Positions 52,601-62,500 of a DNA stretch of 64,000 nt are shown here, in pieces. The first letter of the stretch is position 1, and every line of letters starts with the position of its first letter. The stretch covers positions 1,453,410 through 1,517,409 of the forward strand of contig NC_049985.1 in the NCBI RefSeq assembly GCF_000003815.2, in the 5' to 3' direction. The position numbers and the translations under genes were made by a program. Below the pieces are notes generated by a model. That model saw only the letters and a program-made list of their open reading frames with translations, was not told where the DNA came from and ran no database searches. This stretch comes from Branchiostoma floridae (lineage: Eukaryota; Chordata; Leptocardii; Amphioxiformes; Branchiostomatidae).

Positions 52601-55600
52601 CAACATTCACGTTACAAGAAAGGGTTGCTGTCTTTGGACAGGATGTTAAGCCACCATCCATTGTGCTTGGACACCAGCTAGCAGAATTTCCCTAGTACAA
52701 TGAACCTGTAAATACTGTACATAGCATCTGTCTTCTCTACCACGATCAGTGGAAGAGTAGCTCTTCAGTGAGCTAAACTGGATCGAGATCATTTTCTACC
52801 TTTTCACATATGCGTCCAGTACTGTAAATGCAGAAATATTTGCAGTAGTTTTATGTTTGCAGTTTTCACAAGGCAGTCTTACCGCGAACTTAAAACCACC
52901 GCAAACATTTTTCCATTACAGCATGTGACTGCAGTGCATGGCACTATCACAAACTTTAAACCACCGCACACACTCCACTTTCCCGCTGACGCGAAATTAA
53001 ATCCCAGCATTCATCATCATCCGGGCGTGCTGGTTGCACGGATGGACATTACTCTCCCCCTCCATCCTTCCCTATCCTCCATAGCCTTGGGCAGATCTTC
53101 AGCCGAGCAGCCAGAATCATCACAAATTTGATCCCAGCATTAACTAACAGCATTTACTGCATCCATAGACTCCTGTTCTGCAATTCTGCAAGTAGTTGAT
53201 AGGGGGCGCACTTATCACACCTGCTGTATCCCCAGGTACAAGGAGTCCTCCTTGAAGGAGCAGCAGGAGACGATGCAGCAGCTCAAGACGATCACCCAGG
53301 AGAAGGCTGTTGCTAGGCAACAGGTGAAGGAGCTGGAGAAGATGCTGAAGGAGAAGGAGGCGGAGTTCACCCGGGCTCGGGAGGAGTTCAGCAAGTAAGT
53401 CATCTCTTTCTCATTCATTCCTTCCCTCCATCAGTTCAGCAAGTAAGTCTTCTCTTTCCCATTCATTCCTTCCCTCCATCAGTTCAGCAAGTAAGTCGTC
53501 TCTTTCCCATTCATTCATTCCCTCCATCAGTTCAGCAGGTGGGTCGTCTCTTTCCCATTCATTGCTTCCCTCCATCAGTTCAGCAAGTGAGTCTTCTCTT
53601 TCCCATTCATTGCTTCCCTCTATCAGTTCAGCAAGTGGGTCTTCTCTTTCCCATTCATTCCTTCCCTCCATCAGTGCAGCAAGTGAGTCTTCTCTTTCCC
53701 ATTCATTCCTTCCCTCTATCAGTTCAGCAAGTAAGTCTTCTCTTTCCCATTCATTCCTTCCCTCCATCAGTTCAGCAAGTGAGTCTTCTCTTACCCATTC
53801 ATTCCTTCCCTCTATCAGTTCAGCAAGTAAGTCTTCTCTTTCCCACTCATTCCTTCCCTCTATCAGTTCAGCAAGTGAGTCGTCTCTTTCCCATTCATCC
53901 ATTCCCTTCATCAGTTCAGCAAGTAAGTCGTCTCTTTCCCATTCATTCCTTCCCTCCATCTGTTCAGCAAGTGAGTCTTCTCTTTCCCATTCATTGCTTC
54001 CCTCCATCTGTTCAGCAAGTGAGTCATCTCTTTCCCATTCATTCCTTCCCTCTATCAGTTCAGCAGGTGAGTCGTCTCTTTCCCATTCATTCCTTCCCTC
54101 TATCAGTTCAGCAAGTAAGTCTTCTCTTTCCCATTCATTCCTTCCCTCTATCAGTTCAGCAAGTGGGTCGTCTCTTTCCCATTCATTCATTCCCTCCATC
54201 AGTTCAGCAGGTGGGTCGTCTCTTTCCCATTCATTCCTTCCCTCTATCAGTTCAGCAAGTGGGTCATCTCAAGCACCTGCACTGTTTTTTTATGACCACT
54301 TCACTTGTCCAATTGTGCCGGGCATGTGAAAATGCTGATCACGCAAGCACATGTCAAACCCAAGATTTTTCCAGGAGGGAGATTTGATATACTTGTTACT
54401 TTTCACAGTCATGGCATCAAGCATTGGTCAACACAGAAAAATAGAGCCAATGATAAAAGGATTTCATTGCTGGAAGTGAAACTGAAAATGCAAAGAAAAA
54501 TGTCACTTACATTTTGAGCAGAAAATAAGCCTGTCAGAAATGAAACTACACCTTATGACATTGCCTTACTCATAGGAGTGGCTCTCTACCATAGTGTGAG
54601 AGGAAGTGAACACATGAAATGGGAATCAAAACCTTATTTCCATAGATAATAAAAGACAGAAATACAAGTAAATAAGACCAAAAAAAATATGTCATGGTGC
54701 CTTCAAACTCTTGCCTGTTTTGTTGCAGAAGGTTGATCGATGCTCACACAAGAACTGCCAATGTGGAGATGGAGTTACAGAGGTGAGGCTGTAACTGTAC
54801 TCCATTTCAAATTTATCTTCCTTTTGAAGAAAAGAACTTGAGGACATTTGGATCAGCATAACATTTCTTTTGTTATCTTTCTTGAATGAACCTGATTTTT
54901 TCTGTTTTTTCAATGTCCAAGGATAAAAGTAAAAACACCTAGATACTGCACAGTCTAGTGAGATTAGATGAAATTTAGGTACTGTACATGTTGTAAGTTG
55001 AAATACCAATGAAAACAGCAGCATAGAAACAATATTCTAAGTCATGATTTCTAGTATCCCAAGGAATTTGATCTTTGACTTCTGAATGTCATCCTTTCTC
55101 CTTGTAGACATAAGGAAGAGACCAGTGCTAAGATGTCCAACTTGCAAGAAGAATTGCAGAGGTACGTCAAAAGATAGCTTGGTGTCCCTTAGTAAGCTAT
55201 TATAATTACTGAGTCTCTTTCAGAGAGGACAAAATAAACTCTGTAGCTACAAGAGATTTTAATACTGGGCTTAATGTTCAAGATAAGTTTATTCTCTAGT
55301 ATCAGTTCATCATGCATATGGAATGAAATAAGATGGAATCATTTTGTAATTTATGACATCCATTGATATGCAAGACAATGTTTGAATCACAGTGAATGAA
55401 TAGTTTGGGTTTCTCTTCCAGGAAAGAAGAAGAACATCAGGAAGAAATGAGAGCTATTCAGGAGGAGGAAAGGTTGGTTTGTTTAGAGATAGATTTGAAC
55501 ACTTCACCACATATAGAGACCATAAGAGAACTTTGTTCGCATGTACCGGTAATTTTTGGTGGGAGGGGGTCGTCATCAGGTTGGTAGAATATAGGGGATA

Positions 55601-57958
55601 CAATTTACAAATTCTGCCACGTTTGGGATTGTGTACTGGCCACAAAATGGCACCTACATCAGCTACATATAGCGATGAGAAGCAGAACTCCAGTTAGAAG
55701 CTCTGACGAAGGTGTCTGAGAGACATCTAAACGTAAGCAAGAATATTTACTGGTTGTGTAAAAGGATTTTCCCATATCCAATATACAAAGTGTTCATCAT
55801 TCTCATCACTGTGTTGTTGTTTTTTTCAGAGCCTCGGCTGATCCTGAGGAACTGAGCAGACTTCAGGCAGAATCTGACAGGTACAAGTTCATTTATTTAT
55901 TTATTTCACAGACTTCAATCTTACATATACAAGAAATAGCTTGAAGCCTCCCAGAATTGAAGTCTAAAAATCACAAACATTTGACAAGTAGAAACAGTTG
56001 GAGGGCAAGCAAGAGATCTAAACATATGAATCGTTGAATACTCTTACAGCACAGTGAAAAAATTACCTTCTTAGACATACAGTCCTGGCCTTCGGCCTGC
56101 CGTGTTTCAGAATTTACACAAAATTACAGTTTTTTTAATAACAGTTGTGTTTTTTTTTGCTTACCACCGAAAAATAACATTAGGTTACTTCTTTCCTGCA
56201 GGTGGCAGACCCTCTACGAAGAGCTGCAAGCCAAAGTGGAGCCGTTCCAGGACCAGCTGGACGCCTTCGAGGCGGAGAAGAACGCCCTCTTGAGCCAGAC
56301 GACGGTAGCGCAGGGAGAGATGAAGCGGCTGGCTGACCAGTACGCCAACCTGCTGGGTCATCAGAACCAGAAACAGAAGATCCGCCACGTTCAGAAACTC
56401 CAGCAGGAGAATGTCAAACTGAAACAGGTACGATAATATGTGTGTGTGTCTGTCTGTCTGTCTGTCTGAATGTGTGTCTGTATGTTTGCGTGTCTGTGTG
56501 TGTGTACGCTAACCTGCTTGGCCATCAGAACCAGAAACAGAAGATCCGCCACGTGCAGAAACTTCAGAAAAATGTCAAACTGAAACAGGTGGGAGAGGAT
56601 TTGTGTGTGAGAGAGTATGTCTTGTCTGTCTGTGTGTGTGTGTGTGTGTGTGTGTCTGTGTGTGTTTATGCCAACCTGCTGGGTCATCAGAACCAGAAAC
56701 AGAAGATCCGCCACGTCCAGAAACTTCAGGAAAATGTCAAACTGAAACAGGTAGGAGAGGATGTCAACGTGTGTGTGTGTGTGTGTTTGGAGGGGGAATA
56801 TACTTAAGTGTAATGAATTTATGTTTGAATCTCCAAGGTCATCATGCACCAATGCATTTGAGTTACAACAGGGGGATGGGAAACTGAAGCAAATGGGGTA
56901 GGGAATATCCCTAGCAACCTTCGTAACCCCTGCTTTGCCTATTGTATTGAGTCAGTGAAGTCAAGCTTTCTTAGGCTTGGTGTTTCTGACTAAGGAGAAG
57001 AGATCTTCATAAAACTAAAAACATGGAACTGAGGATGACATACATGGAAATGAATTAAATGTATGTACAAACTAGAGAACAGTCAAAGTTGTCTATCTCT
57101 TGTTGTCCTGTCCCATTATTACAAGTTGAACAAACATAGAGCATTTCACATCTCTCTCAGGAAGTGACCAAGTTGCGTGAGGAGTCGACCAAACACAAGC
57201 GGCAGACCCAGAAACTGCAGGACAAGCTGAACAGACAGCAGGGCGTGCGCAGGTTCGACCCTTCTAAAGCCTTCAAACACAAGGAGAATGCAGACCCTGC
57301 AGCAGGTAGGGATTTTGTTATTATAGCTTTTTATTTTTATGGCATATAAAAGAAGAAATATCAATTCCTGAACAATTTTAGTATGATCCATACTTCCTAA
57401 ATTCAGAGTGGTGCAGGTAAAATTTGTCTGGTGCAGGTAATTTTCAATGTTACCTGCACCAGTGCCGGTATGCAAAAAAAAGGATATCGAGCCCTGCCAA
57501 TGGCTAATTTATTTTTTTATTTATTTGCATCAGGCCCTTGGCCCATAAACAAACACAGTACAAACAATTCAAACAAAAATTTACATGAAAAAAATGAGAT
57601 CTACATAGTGTCGCCATAATTGCAAGGGAACACAGACATGATGACATAAAAGGTAAAGATGTATGTTCTATAGACCTATCTGATGTTTCTACATACAATG
57701 TAGTATAACATTACAAGAGGGGTTTGACCTCTTTGGAGGCAGTGACAAATGAATAGTCCAATGTTTTTTGTGATAAGTGAGTTTGTGGTTTTAGTAAAAC
57801 TAAATGTAATGCATTGAATTTTCTAGATACATACTCCTTCTGGCAGTGTTTATGTATGTTGGTTGAATGAAATGTTGTGTATGTTTCTAAACTTTGATTA
57901 TGTATTTCTGTTATATTTTTTTCTTTCCCCAGATAACTCGATGATGTCCACGATGTAG
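40604..57958 (+). CDS. HMMR: Hyaluronan-mediated motility receptor / RHAMM (spindle coiled-coil protein)
   Basis: Starts MSFSKAKIKRYYDDAG then CAPPPGHYEVQ, the conserved RHAMM N-terminus, and ends with FQDQLDAFEAEKNALL, YANLLGHQNQKQKIRHVQKL and RRFDPSKAFKHKEN, the conserved C-terminal region holding the basic (hyaluronan- and spindle-binding) cluster. In vertebrates it works at spindle poles with TPX2 and Aurora A. Exons: 40604-40649, 41494-41592, 42130-42248, 42869-42943, 43187 or 43328-43516, 43975-44064, 46516-46627, 46812-46877, 47023-47096, 47507-47593, 47967 to gap to 48153, 48445-48531, 49019-49126, 49757-49827, 50328-50476, 50854-50976, 51506-51597, 52241-52357, 53236-53394, 54729-54782, 55108-55161, 55422-55472, 55830-55880, 56202-56427, 57161-57305, 57933-57958. 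The middle is long heptad-rich coiled coil. A 100 N gap removes part of one or two exons. Five exons have tandemly copied edges. Confidence 0.93.
42382..42592. mobile_element. CTGTAAATGCAGAAAT-family MITE
   Basis: cactgtaaatgcagaaatgt at the left and acttaaattcatttacagta at the right form imperfect TIRs; inside are accgcgaacttaaaaccact and acgaaattaaatccacgcga. It is in the HMMR intron 42249-42868. Confidence 0.8.
43187..43327 (+). repeat. In-frame 141-bp partial duplicate of HMMR exon 5
   Basis: After a good acceptor (ccttttag), 43187-43290 repeats the exon at 43328 (CTGCAGCAGCCTACAGAGCA; AGCTAAAGAGGAGCTGCAGA; AAGCTGAAGGCTGC). It then reads through 37 bases of former intron (PEYSQLLVFLQ) straight into the second copy without a stop. 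The added length is 141 nt (47 codons), so both acceptors, 43186 and 43327, give an open phase-0 exon ending at 43516. The insert would lengthen the coiled coil by 47 residues. Confidence 0.85.
43604..43653. repeat. 17-bp inverted repeat after HMMR exon 5
   Basis: agtctcttctgtcctct and agaggacagaagagact enclose a 15-base loop. The preceding cctggtatgcagccgtacta resembles the hairpin at 37224 (cctggtattcagcc) and a fragment at 27957 (cctggtatccagac), so it is probably another copy of a small foldback family. Confidence 0.8.
44126..45660. mobile_element. hAT-like element of about 1.5 kb with CAGG ends in an HMMR intron
   Basis: The left end caggGCTCGAAGTTAACT pairs with the right end AGTTAAGTTTGAGGCCTG. 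Subterminal gggacaa/gggacagt motifs are present at both sides (44180-44225 and 45570-45645). No transposase frame was found. It contains a CpG-rich stretch at 44270-44640 with TCTCGCGA-type motifs, and a 61 bp tandem duplication. Target duplications are not clear because another element end abuts it at 45661. Confidence 0.6.
45244..45365. repeat. 61-bp direct tandem duplication
   Basis: ggaatcagtgttatattact at 45243 and 45304; the two units (through ccatacccacctca) appear identical. Recent local duplication inside the hAT-like element. Confidence 0.93.
45661..45825. mobile_element. Left-end copy of the CAGGGCTCGAAAT family
   Basis: cagggctcgaaatgttacct, then gatgtacctgcacctaacct; the second block is shared with the full copy at 46114-46466. 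The right end is missing. Confidence 0.55.
46021..46105 (+). pseudogene. Decayed duplicate of HMMR exon 7
   Basis: taaaataaccacctgcacag, gttgtccagccaacagatag, agcgtgtggctcaggtta and ctctaaggtctacctgg follow, with substitutions, the flank and first 75 bases of the true exon at 46516 (aataaccacccctgtttcct, gctgtccagcctacagacag, agtgtgaggcacaggtgcgg). The 353 bp element at 46114-46466 lies between the two copies. Confidence 0.75.
46114..46466. mobile_element. hAT-like miniature element, CAGGGCTCGAAATAC ends
   Basis: Perfect 15 bp TIRs CAGGGCTCGAAATAC and GTATTTCGAGCCCTG, 353 bp long, rich in cctgcac/gtgcagg repeats inside. A right-half copy is at 57358-57495 and a left-half copy at 45661. The 8 bp flanks (aagatatt, atattatt) agree only in part. 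Confidence 0.8.
47994..48093. other. Assembly gap (100 N) within HMMR coding region
   Basis: The gap interrupts an exon that starts at 47967 (NAVERQEKL) and resumes with TAEDNLKETAETL; it may hide an intron. Confidence 1.
51005..51245. repeat. Minisatellite of about 44 bp, five units, after HMMR exon 16
   Basis: ctgattgtccaatcagcacc and close variants recur at about 51048, 51088, 51130, 51170 and 51213, with aggacaggttcaaaacca between. It begins about 28 bp after the exon donor at 50976. Confidence 0.85.
52055..52240 (+). repeat. Two partial tandem copies of HMMR exon 18 with acceptors
   Basis: gaaaaagaagaagctagaaa after attacag (52055), gaagaaaaagaaactagaga after cttacag (52133), then the true exon gaagaagaagaagctagaga after tttccag (52241). 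Each upstream copy keeps about 45-55 coding bases (KKKKLENLLHLNQEM) and then changes to a (GTT)n-rich spacer. Neither has a donor before the next acceptor; the second has an early TGA/TAG. Confidence 0.92.
52510..52765 (+). mobile_element. tRNA-derived SINE, third type
   Basis: tagtccagtagttaggagcc resembles an A box, and gccgtgagttctattgtggc a B box; then comes a body with caagaaagggttgctgtctt and ccaccatccattgtgcttgg. It is in the HMMR intron 52358-53235. Confidence 0.6.
52816..53010. mobile_element. CTGTAAATGCAGAAAT-family MITE
   Basis: tactgtaaatgcagaaatat at the left; interior accgcgaacttaaaaccacc and gcgaaattaaatcccagc. The right terminus is truncated. Confidence 0.75.
53387..54268. 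repeat. 48-bp array of 18 copies of the HMMR exon 19 donor
   Basis: The end of exon 19 (gagttcagcaa/gtaagt) is followed by 18 units of about 48 bp, each cttctctttcccattcattc, cttccctccatcag, ttcagca, then a GT(A/G)(A/G)GT donor. Each unit thus has a pyrimidine tract, a CAG acceptor-like end, 8 exon-derived bases and a donor. As 48 is a multiple of three, long artefact frames (262 and 282 codons) run along both strands. Confidence 0.95.
56507..56755 (+). repeat. Two tandem copies of the HMMR exon 24 3' end with donors
   Basis: The exon 24 end and donor at 56427/56428 recur with donors at 56589 and 56750, an exact 161 bp period each time. The copied coding part (ANLLGHQNQKQKIRHVQKL, NVKLKQ, about 80 bases) is the conserved basic region. 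The spacers are TG/TCTG microsatellites. The copies lack one codon (Q of LQQEN becomes LQK or LQEN). Confidence 0.95.
57358..57495. mobile_element. Right-half copy of the CAGGGCTCGAAATAC family
   Basis: cctgaacaattttagtatga, ggtgcaggtaaaatttgtct and atatcgagccctg match the right half of the 46114-46466 element. Confidence 0.75.
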
Positions 57959-58132
57959 TCATTCTGTAGTCAGAAGAAGGGAAACAAGACAGATGTGACC
58001 AAATAGTGTCCTGATGATTCTTTGTTTATATGTTAGCATTGCTACCTTCTTCACCAATACCTATACATGATCTCATTATGTAATACATTGTGTCTGTCTG
58101 TCTGCATGTGTGTGTGTGTCTGTCTGTCTGCA

Positions 58133-58169
<37 letters not shown>

Positions 58170-58327
58170 TTATATGGGAAAGAACAATCAATTTCACTAA
58201 TGTCATTTTGTATATTCCAAAGACTGGCATCATTTGATGTTTTTCAAAAGCCAATGAACTTGTTAACGTCATGTTAAACTGTGTTGTGAGCAAGATTGTA
58301 TGCTGTTGTTTGAAAGTAACATTGTGA

Positions 58328-58374
58328 AATAAATTTAGTTGACAATATGTTTAGGTAGACTATCATGAAATAAA
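58328..58374 (+). terminator. HMMR polyadenylation signals
   Basis: Two AATAAA hexamers, at 58328-58333 and 58369-58374, about 370-410 bp after the HMMR stop at 57958. Confidence 0.6.
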
Positions 58375-58379
58375 GTTTA

Positions 58380-59515
58380 GATTTGTTTTTAGAGGAAGGT
58401 GATTCCATTTTGATAGTAGTTATGTACATTCAGTTATTAACAGTTGTGTAAGAATAGATTAAGCAAAGCTTTCTCCTTTTTTCATAATACTATAAGCATC
58501 CTATCTATACACAGATATACCTATACAAACCCAGGCAAACATTGCATTTTGCAATGCCATACATTAGAGGTAAATGTCAAACCAATAGAACTTGCCTACA
58601 AGTACAACCATATTTGATATCTAGTGGCAAGCTTTGACGCAGTGCAAAAATTAAGAGTTTGTTGGTTAATGCATGTGTAAGTGACCTATGATATGTTGTG
58701 ACCTACAATATGTTGTATATGTATCCTTTTGTTTGTATGTTTGCCATGTGTAAGAGATATTGTATCATTCGTCTTTACTTCATTGCCCTTTTTTGTACAC
58801 TAGAACCTTCTTTAGGATGTACACATTGTTTTTAACTGTCCTTCGTGCTATCCCTGGTGCTGTATTCTCTGAGAAGTGATTCTAAGTAAACCAAGTGTTT
58901 TTACCTGTACAGTTTGTGTTGTCATTGTATGTATCGTATAGGGTTAAAGTTTGTATGCACACTAGTTTTATTTTGGCCAAATACAGCTAAAAGTATGAAA
59001 CTAAAAGTATGAAATGTTGAAATCACAGTGAATAGGTGAAGTTGAAGACAGCATTTGATTTTCTAGTGATAAAGAGTTTTAATTGCTTCAACATAGAGCA
59101 CGACTAAGTAAGGGCAGTTAACTAAGTTAGATTTCTTTTACATGGAATCAACGACATTCTGTATTGGACACACACACAGCAACGTTTTAGAGGTTCACAA
59201 AAAATACATTTAAGTATCTACCTAAACGTGTAGATATGTTTTGATGGGAGTTGTCGAAGGAACGGACAACCTGAAAGAGTGCACTTATTTTTCTGACCTC
59301 TCCCATGCTTTTTTGACCCATTCCGTTGGCCATTGTGTTCTTGTTTTTGCACGCAAAAATAAGCAATACGTTTTATCATGCGCCACAACTAGCCGTAACA
59401 CGCCAGTTCAAAAGCCAGGTATGTGGCTCTACTAAAGATAGAGCATGATTGGTAATGTTACGCAGCTTCTGTTTTGTTCTGTTGTTCATCCGCGTCAGCA
59501 TTTGTCAGATGAAAG
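58380..59515. other. Intergenic region between HMMR and the Ly6-mucin gene
   Basis: AT-rich, with no supported gene. The promoter of the downstream gene should be in the last 200-300 bases, but no element could be placed. Confidence 0.5.
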
Positions 59516-62500
59516 ATGGCGCTCAGGTTTGTCGGCTGCTTGGTCATAGCTCTGCTTATTGGTAAGTTTCTTCTTTTTTTTAAATCTGACTGTGTGGAAA
59601 GGATGGTAGATGGAAATATAAGTAAGAAAAGTAAAGAAAGTTAATACGCTTCAACGTTGATTTCACGCAACCAGAGTAAACGGTTGATGTGTTTTTCAGA
59701 GCAGAGAGAAAAACTTTTTTATGAAAACTAGTAAGAATTATAGATCTAAGACGATACGGAAAGCAGGAAAAACTTTAAATCTACAAGAAAGTGGCGTCGT
59801 CTAGTAATCGCTCCAAGTGCGAAAATAGAATTGTTGCCATTTCAATAGTAAAGTTAAGTGCGGAAATGAAACGAAGTAATGTATCATCAGTCGAAGTAGT
59901 CCACTGCGTTCTGTTACAGCAATCTTGGAAGAGCATCAGTTTTTAAGACACAATGATAAGTTTTATGTACGTCTTGTACTTTTCGACTTTCCAAATAATT
60001 TACTGTGTTTTGAATGTTTGATCTCAGGACATATTAACGCATTGACGTGCTACACCTGTACGGGGACGCAGGTTAACGGGGTCTCTCTCTCCGGGTACGA
60101 CGACTGTCTGGCCGGCCCCTCATTCTCCTCACTCGGCAACGAAACATGCGAGGGGGACCAGATATGCCAGGTGAGAAAGTTGAAACTCTCTGAATTCTTT
60201 TAAATTTGTTTCCACTATCTGCTAAGCTATGAATTCAAATTTTTAGCACATTACATATACGCACATTTACATCTATGATGTGATTTTTCGACACAATAAG
60301 GAGATGAATAATCATATTTTTCCCTGTTTTATCTTTAATGAAAGTACGGTACAAATTTCAGTGCGGATATCCACGTGTAACCAGGGCCTTCCAGAAGGGT
60401 GTTAAGTTGAAACTAGAGTTGGTTTGGCAGGTTGCGACAGTTGTTAGTCATGTAGGTAACATTAAAGTCTTCATTCTTGGTTTCGCCGCCTATTTTTTAC
60501 GTCTTATTTCTGTTATTCGTGTGTCAAGTAATCGGCGTCCTTTTCGTCAAGGCACCTTGTGAAACAGGTGTAGAGGAAGTACAACATGGGCGCGGCGGCG
60601 TAAAAACTTGTCCATACCCTACCTCTGCTTCGAGCTTACATAACATTTAGTCACCAATCACCATAGCAGTCTGACACAACATGTCATAATGGATACCTTT
60701 CACACAAAGTGGAAACAAACGGCAGAACGGAGTGGTGACGCGTCACTGTACGCCACCAGTCAACCTGTCAAAGCAATGAAAACACCTGATTGTGTTCTGA
60801 CACGCTTTCTTGATAAAGTCAGCAAAACGGAACTGTAAAAAACGGCAATCTATCGTCGCTTGTCAAACATAAGAAAACATTATCGTTCTACTTTTTACCT
60901 ACCTAGTGGGCGGTTTTTGCTCCGTTTCTGGGTCAGTATATTGTCAATTAGTATTATTATAGTCGCACCCACAGGATAATGTGAAATGCCAAATCGGTGA
61001 CTCCCTAACTGTAACTTAAAAACACATTATTAATAATCCTTTCCTGCGGGAAGGTGACCGCACTCGGGATGGAGCAACGCGTAACGGCATTTTTAGTGCA
61101 ATACAGCTCGCCACTTAGTCTCCATAGCAGACTCTCTAGGGCCTTTTTTTGGCTCATAATACACTTTTGCTGGCCATTTCTTTTTGGACCGAGGCTTTGC
61201 TTGACTGGCCTCGCCATAAACTACATTGCTAGGAAACTCAGTCTAAGCCCTCCATACTTAACAAATTTGGCCCATACGATTCGTCTCTAGGCTCCACGCG
61301 TGCTACGGAGTCTAGATTCTAGCTTCGTGGAAAGATGTGNNNNNNNNNNNNNNNNNNNNNNNNNNNNNNNNNNNNNNNNNNNNNNNNNNNNNNNNNNNNN
61401 NNNNNNNNNNNNNNNNNNNNNNNNNNNNNNNNNNNNNNNAAAAGGCCATAGAGAGCCTGCTATGGAGGCTACTCGCCACTGCTCACCTATAGCATATTAC
61501 GCTGGTCACTCCCTCCTTTGCTCCGTCCCTACAAGTGGGTTTGCTTCTTTTGTGTACAGATCAAATTGACTTCAGTACCAGAGTTACAAACCTAGGATTG
61601 ATGTGTTCAAAAATTCGTATTTTCCCAGAACGTAGGGTGGAATATCTTATCACCACGCACAGTGGGGGCATCTTCTCTGGATAGCTTTAAAGAACGCTTG
61701 CAGATAGATGTGCAAAAGTTAGATGTGACGGGTCGTTCGGTGTAATATAACCAGCTGCTGCCGCGCCGCGTGTCTGCGCAGCTGGTGTGTTACGCCGAAC
61801 GGCGGTTATACCGGATATATAGATACAGATACAGATGTTTGACGCTTCAGGCTTCCGCCTACACCTTTCCCCTGTCTCTATCCAAAAGAGCGAACAAATA
61901 CTACCCCTCACAATCATTAATAGGATTGAACACTTTATGTCCAAAGAAATTTTAACAAAAGGCAATGACATTTTTTGCGTGAAGACATATGTGTCCTTTT
62001 GAGATACATCACCAATAGGAGTGCGTTTTGCTAGGGTTTAAAACAAATACAATGTAGTGGATCATCGTAATTCTTAAGACTGCACGGCAGTAATATGTGA
62101 ACTGTAAAATTTGTACTATCGTTCGCACGTTTTTGTATTCTGTTAAGGTGATTTGTTATTTTCACAGGTCACTAGTGAATAAAAAACATATAAAAAAGGA
62201 AATACAAAACGACGAATTAGACGGAAAAAAACACTTCATATTACAAACTAAAACTAAACTGTAATGATGAAATATTTTAGGCCCAAAATAACACCGCCGG
62301 TGTTAACATCACCTTCTAGTAACACTTTCTTGTTTTTTTCAGGCCAACCTGTTGAACCCCGGTCCCGTCGTCTTTCTAATGTTGAGAGGATGTGCAGCCG
62401 AAGACACATGTTCCACTAACCAAGCAACAGCAGGTATGTTGTTCTTGAATAGATATTAGAAAATCAAACTGTGCAGCTGCGTAGTGTCTCCCAGTACTGA

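Noticed and set aside
53411-54387. 262-codon minus-strand and 255-282-codon plus-strand ORFs
   Set aside because: Frames through the 48 bp repeat array in an HMMR intron; the repeat derives from a splice donor region and the frames have no independent support.
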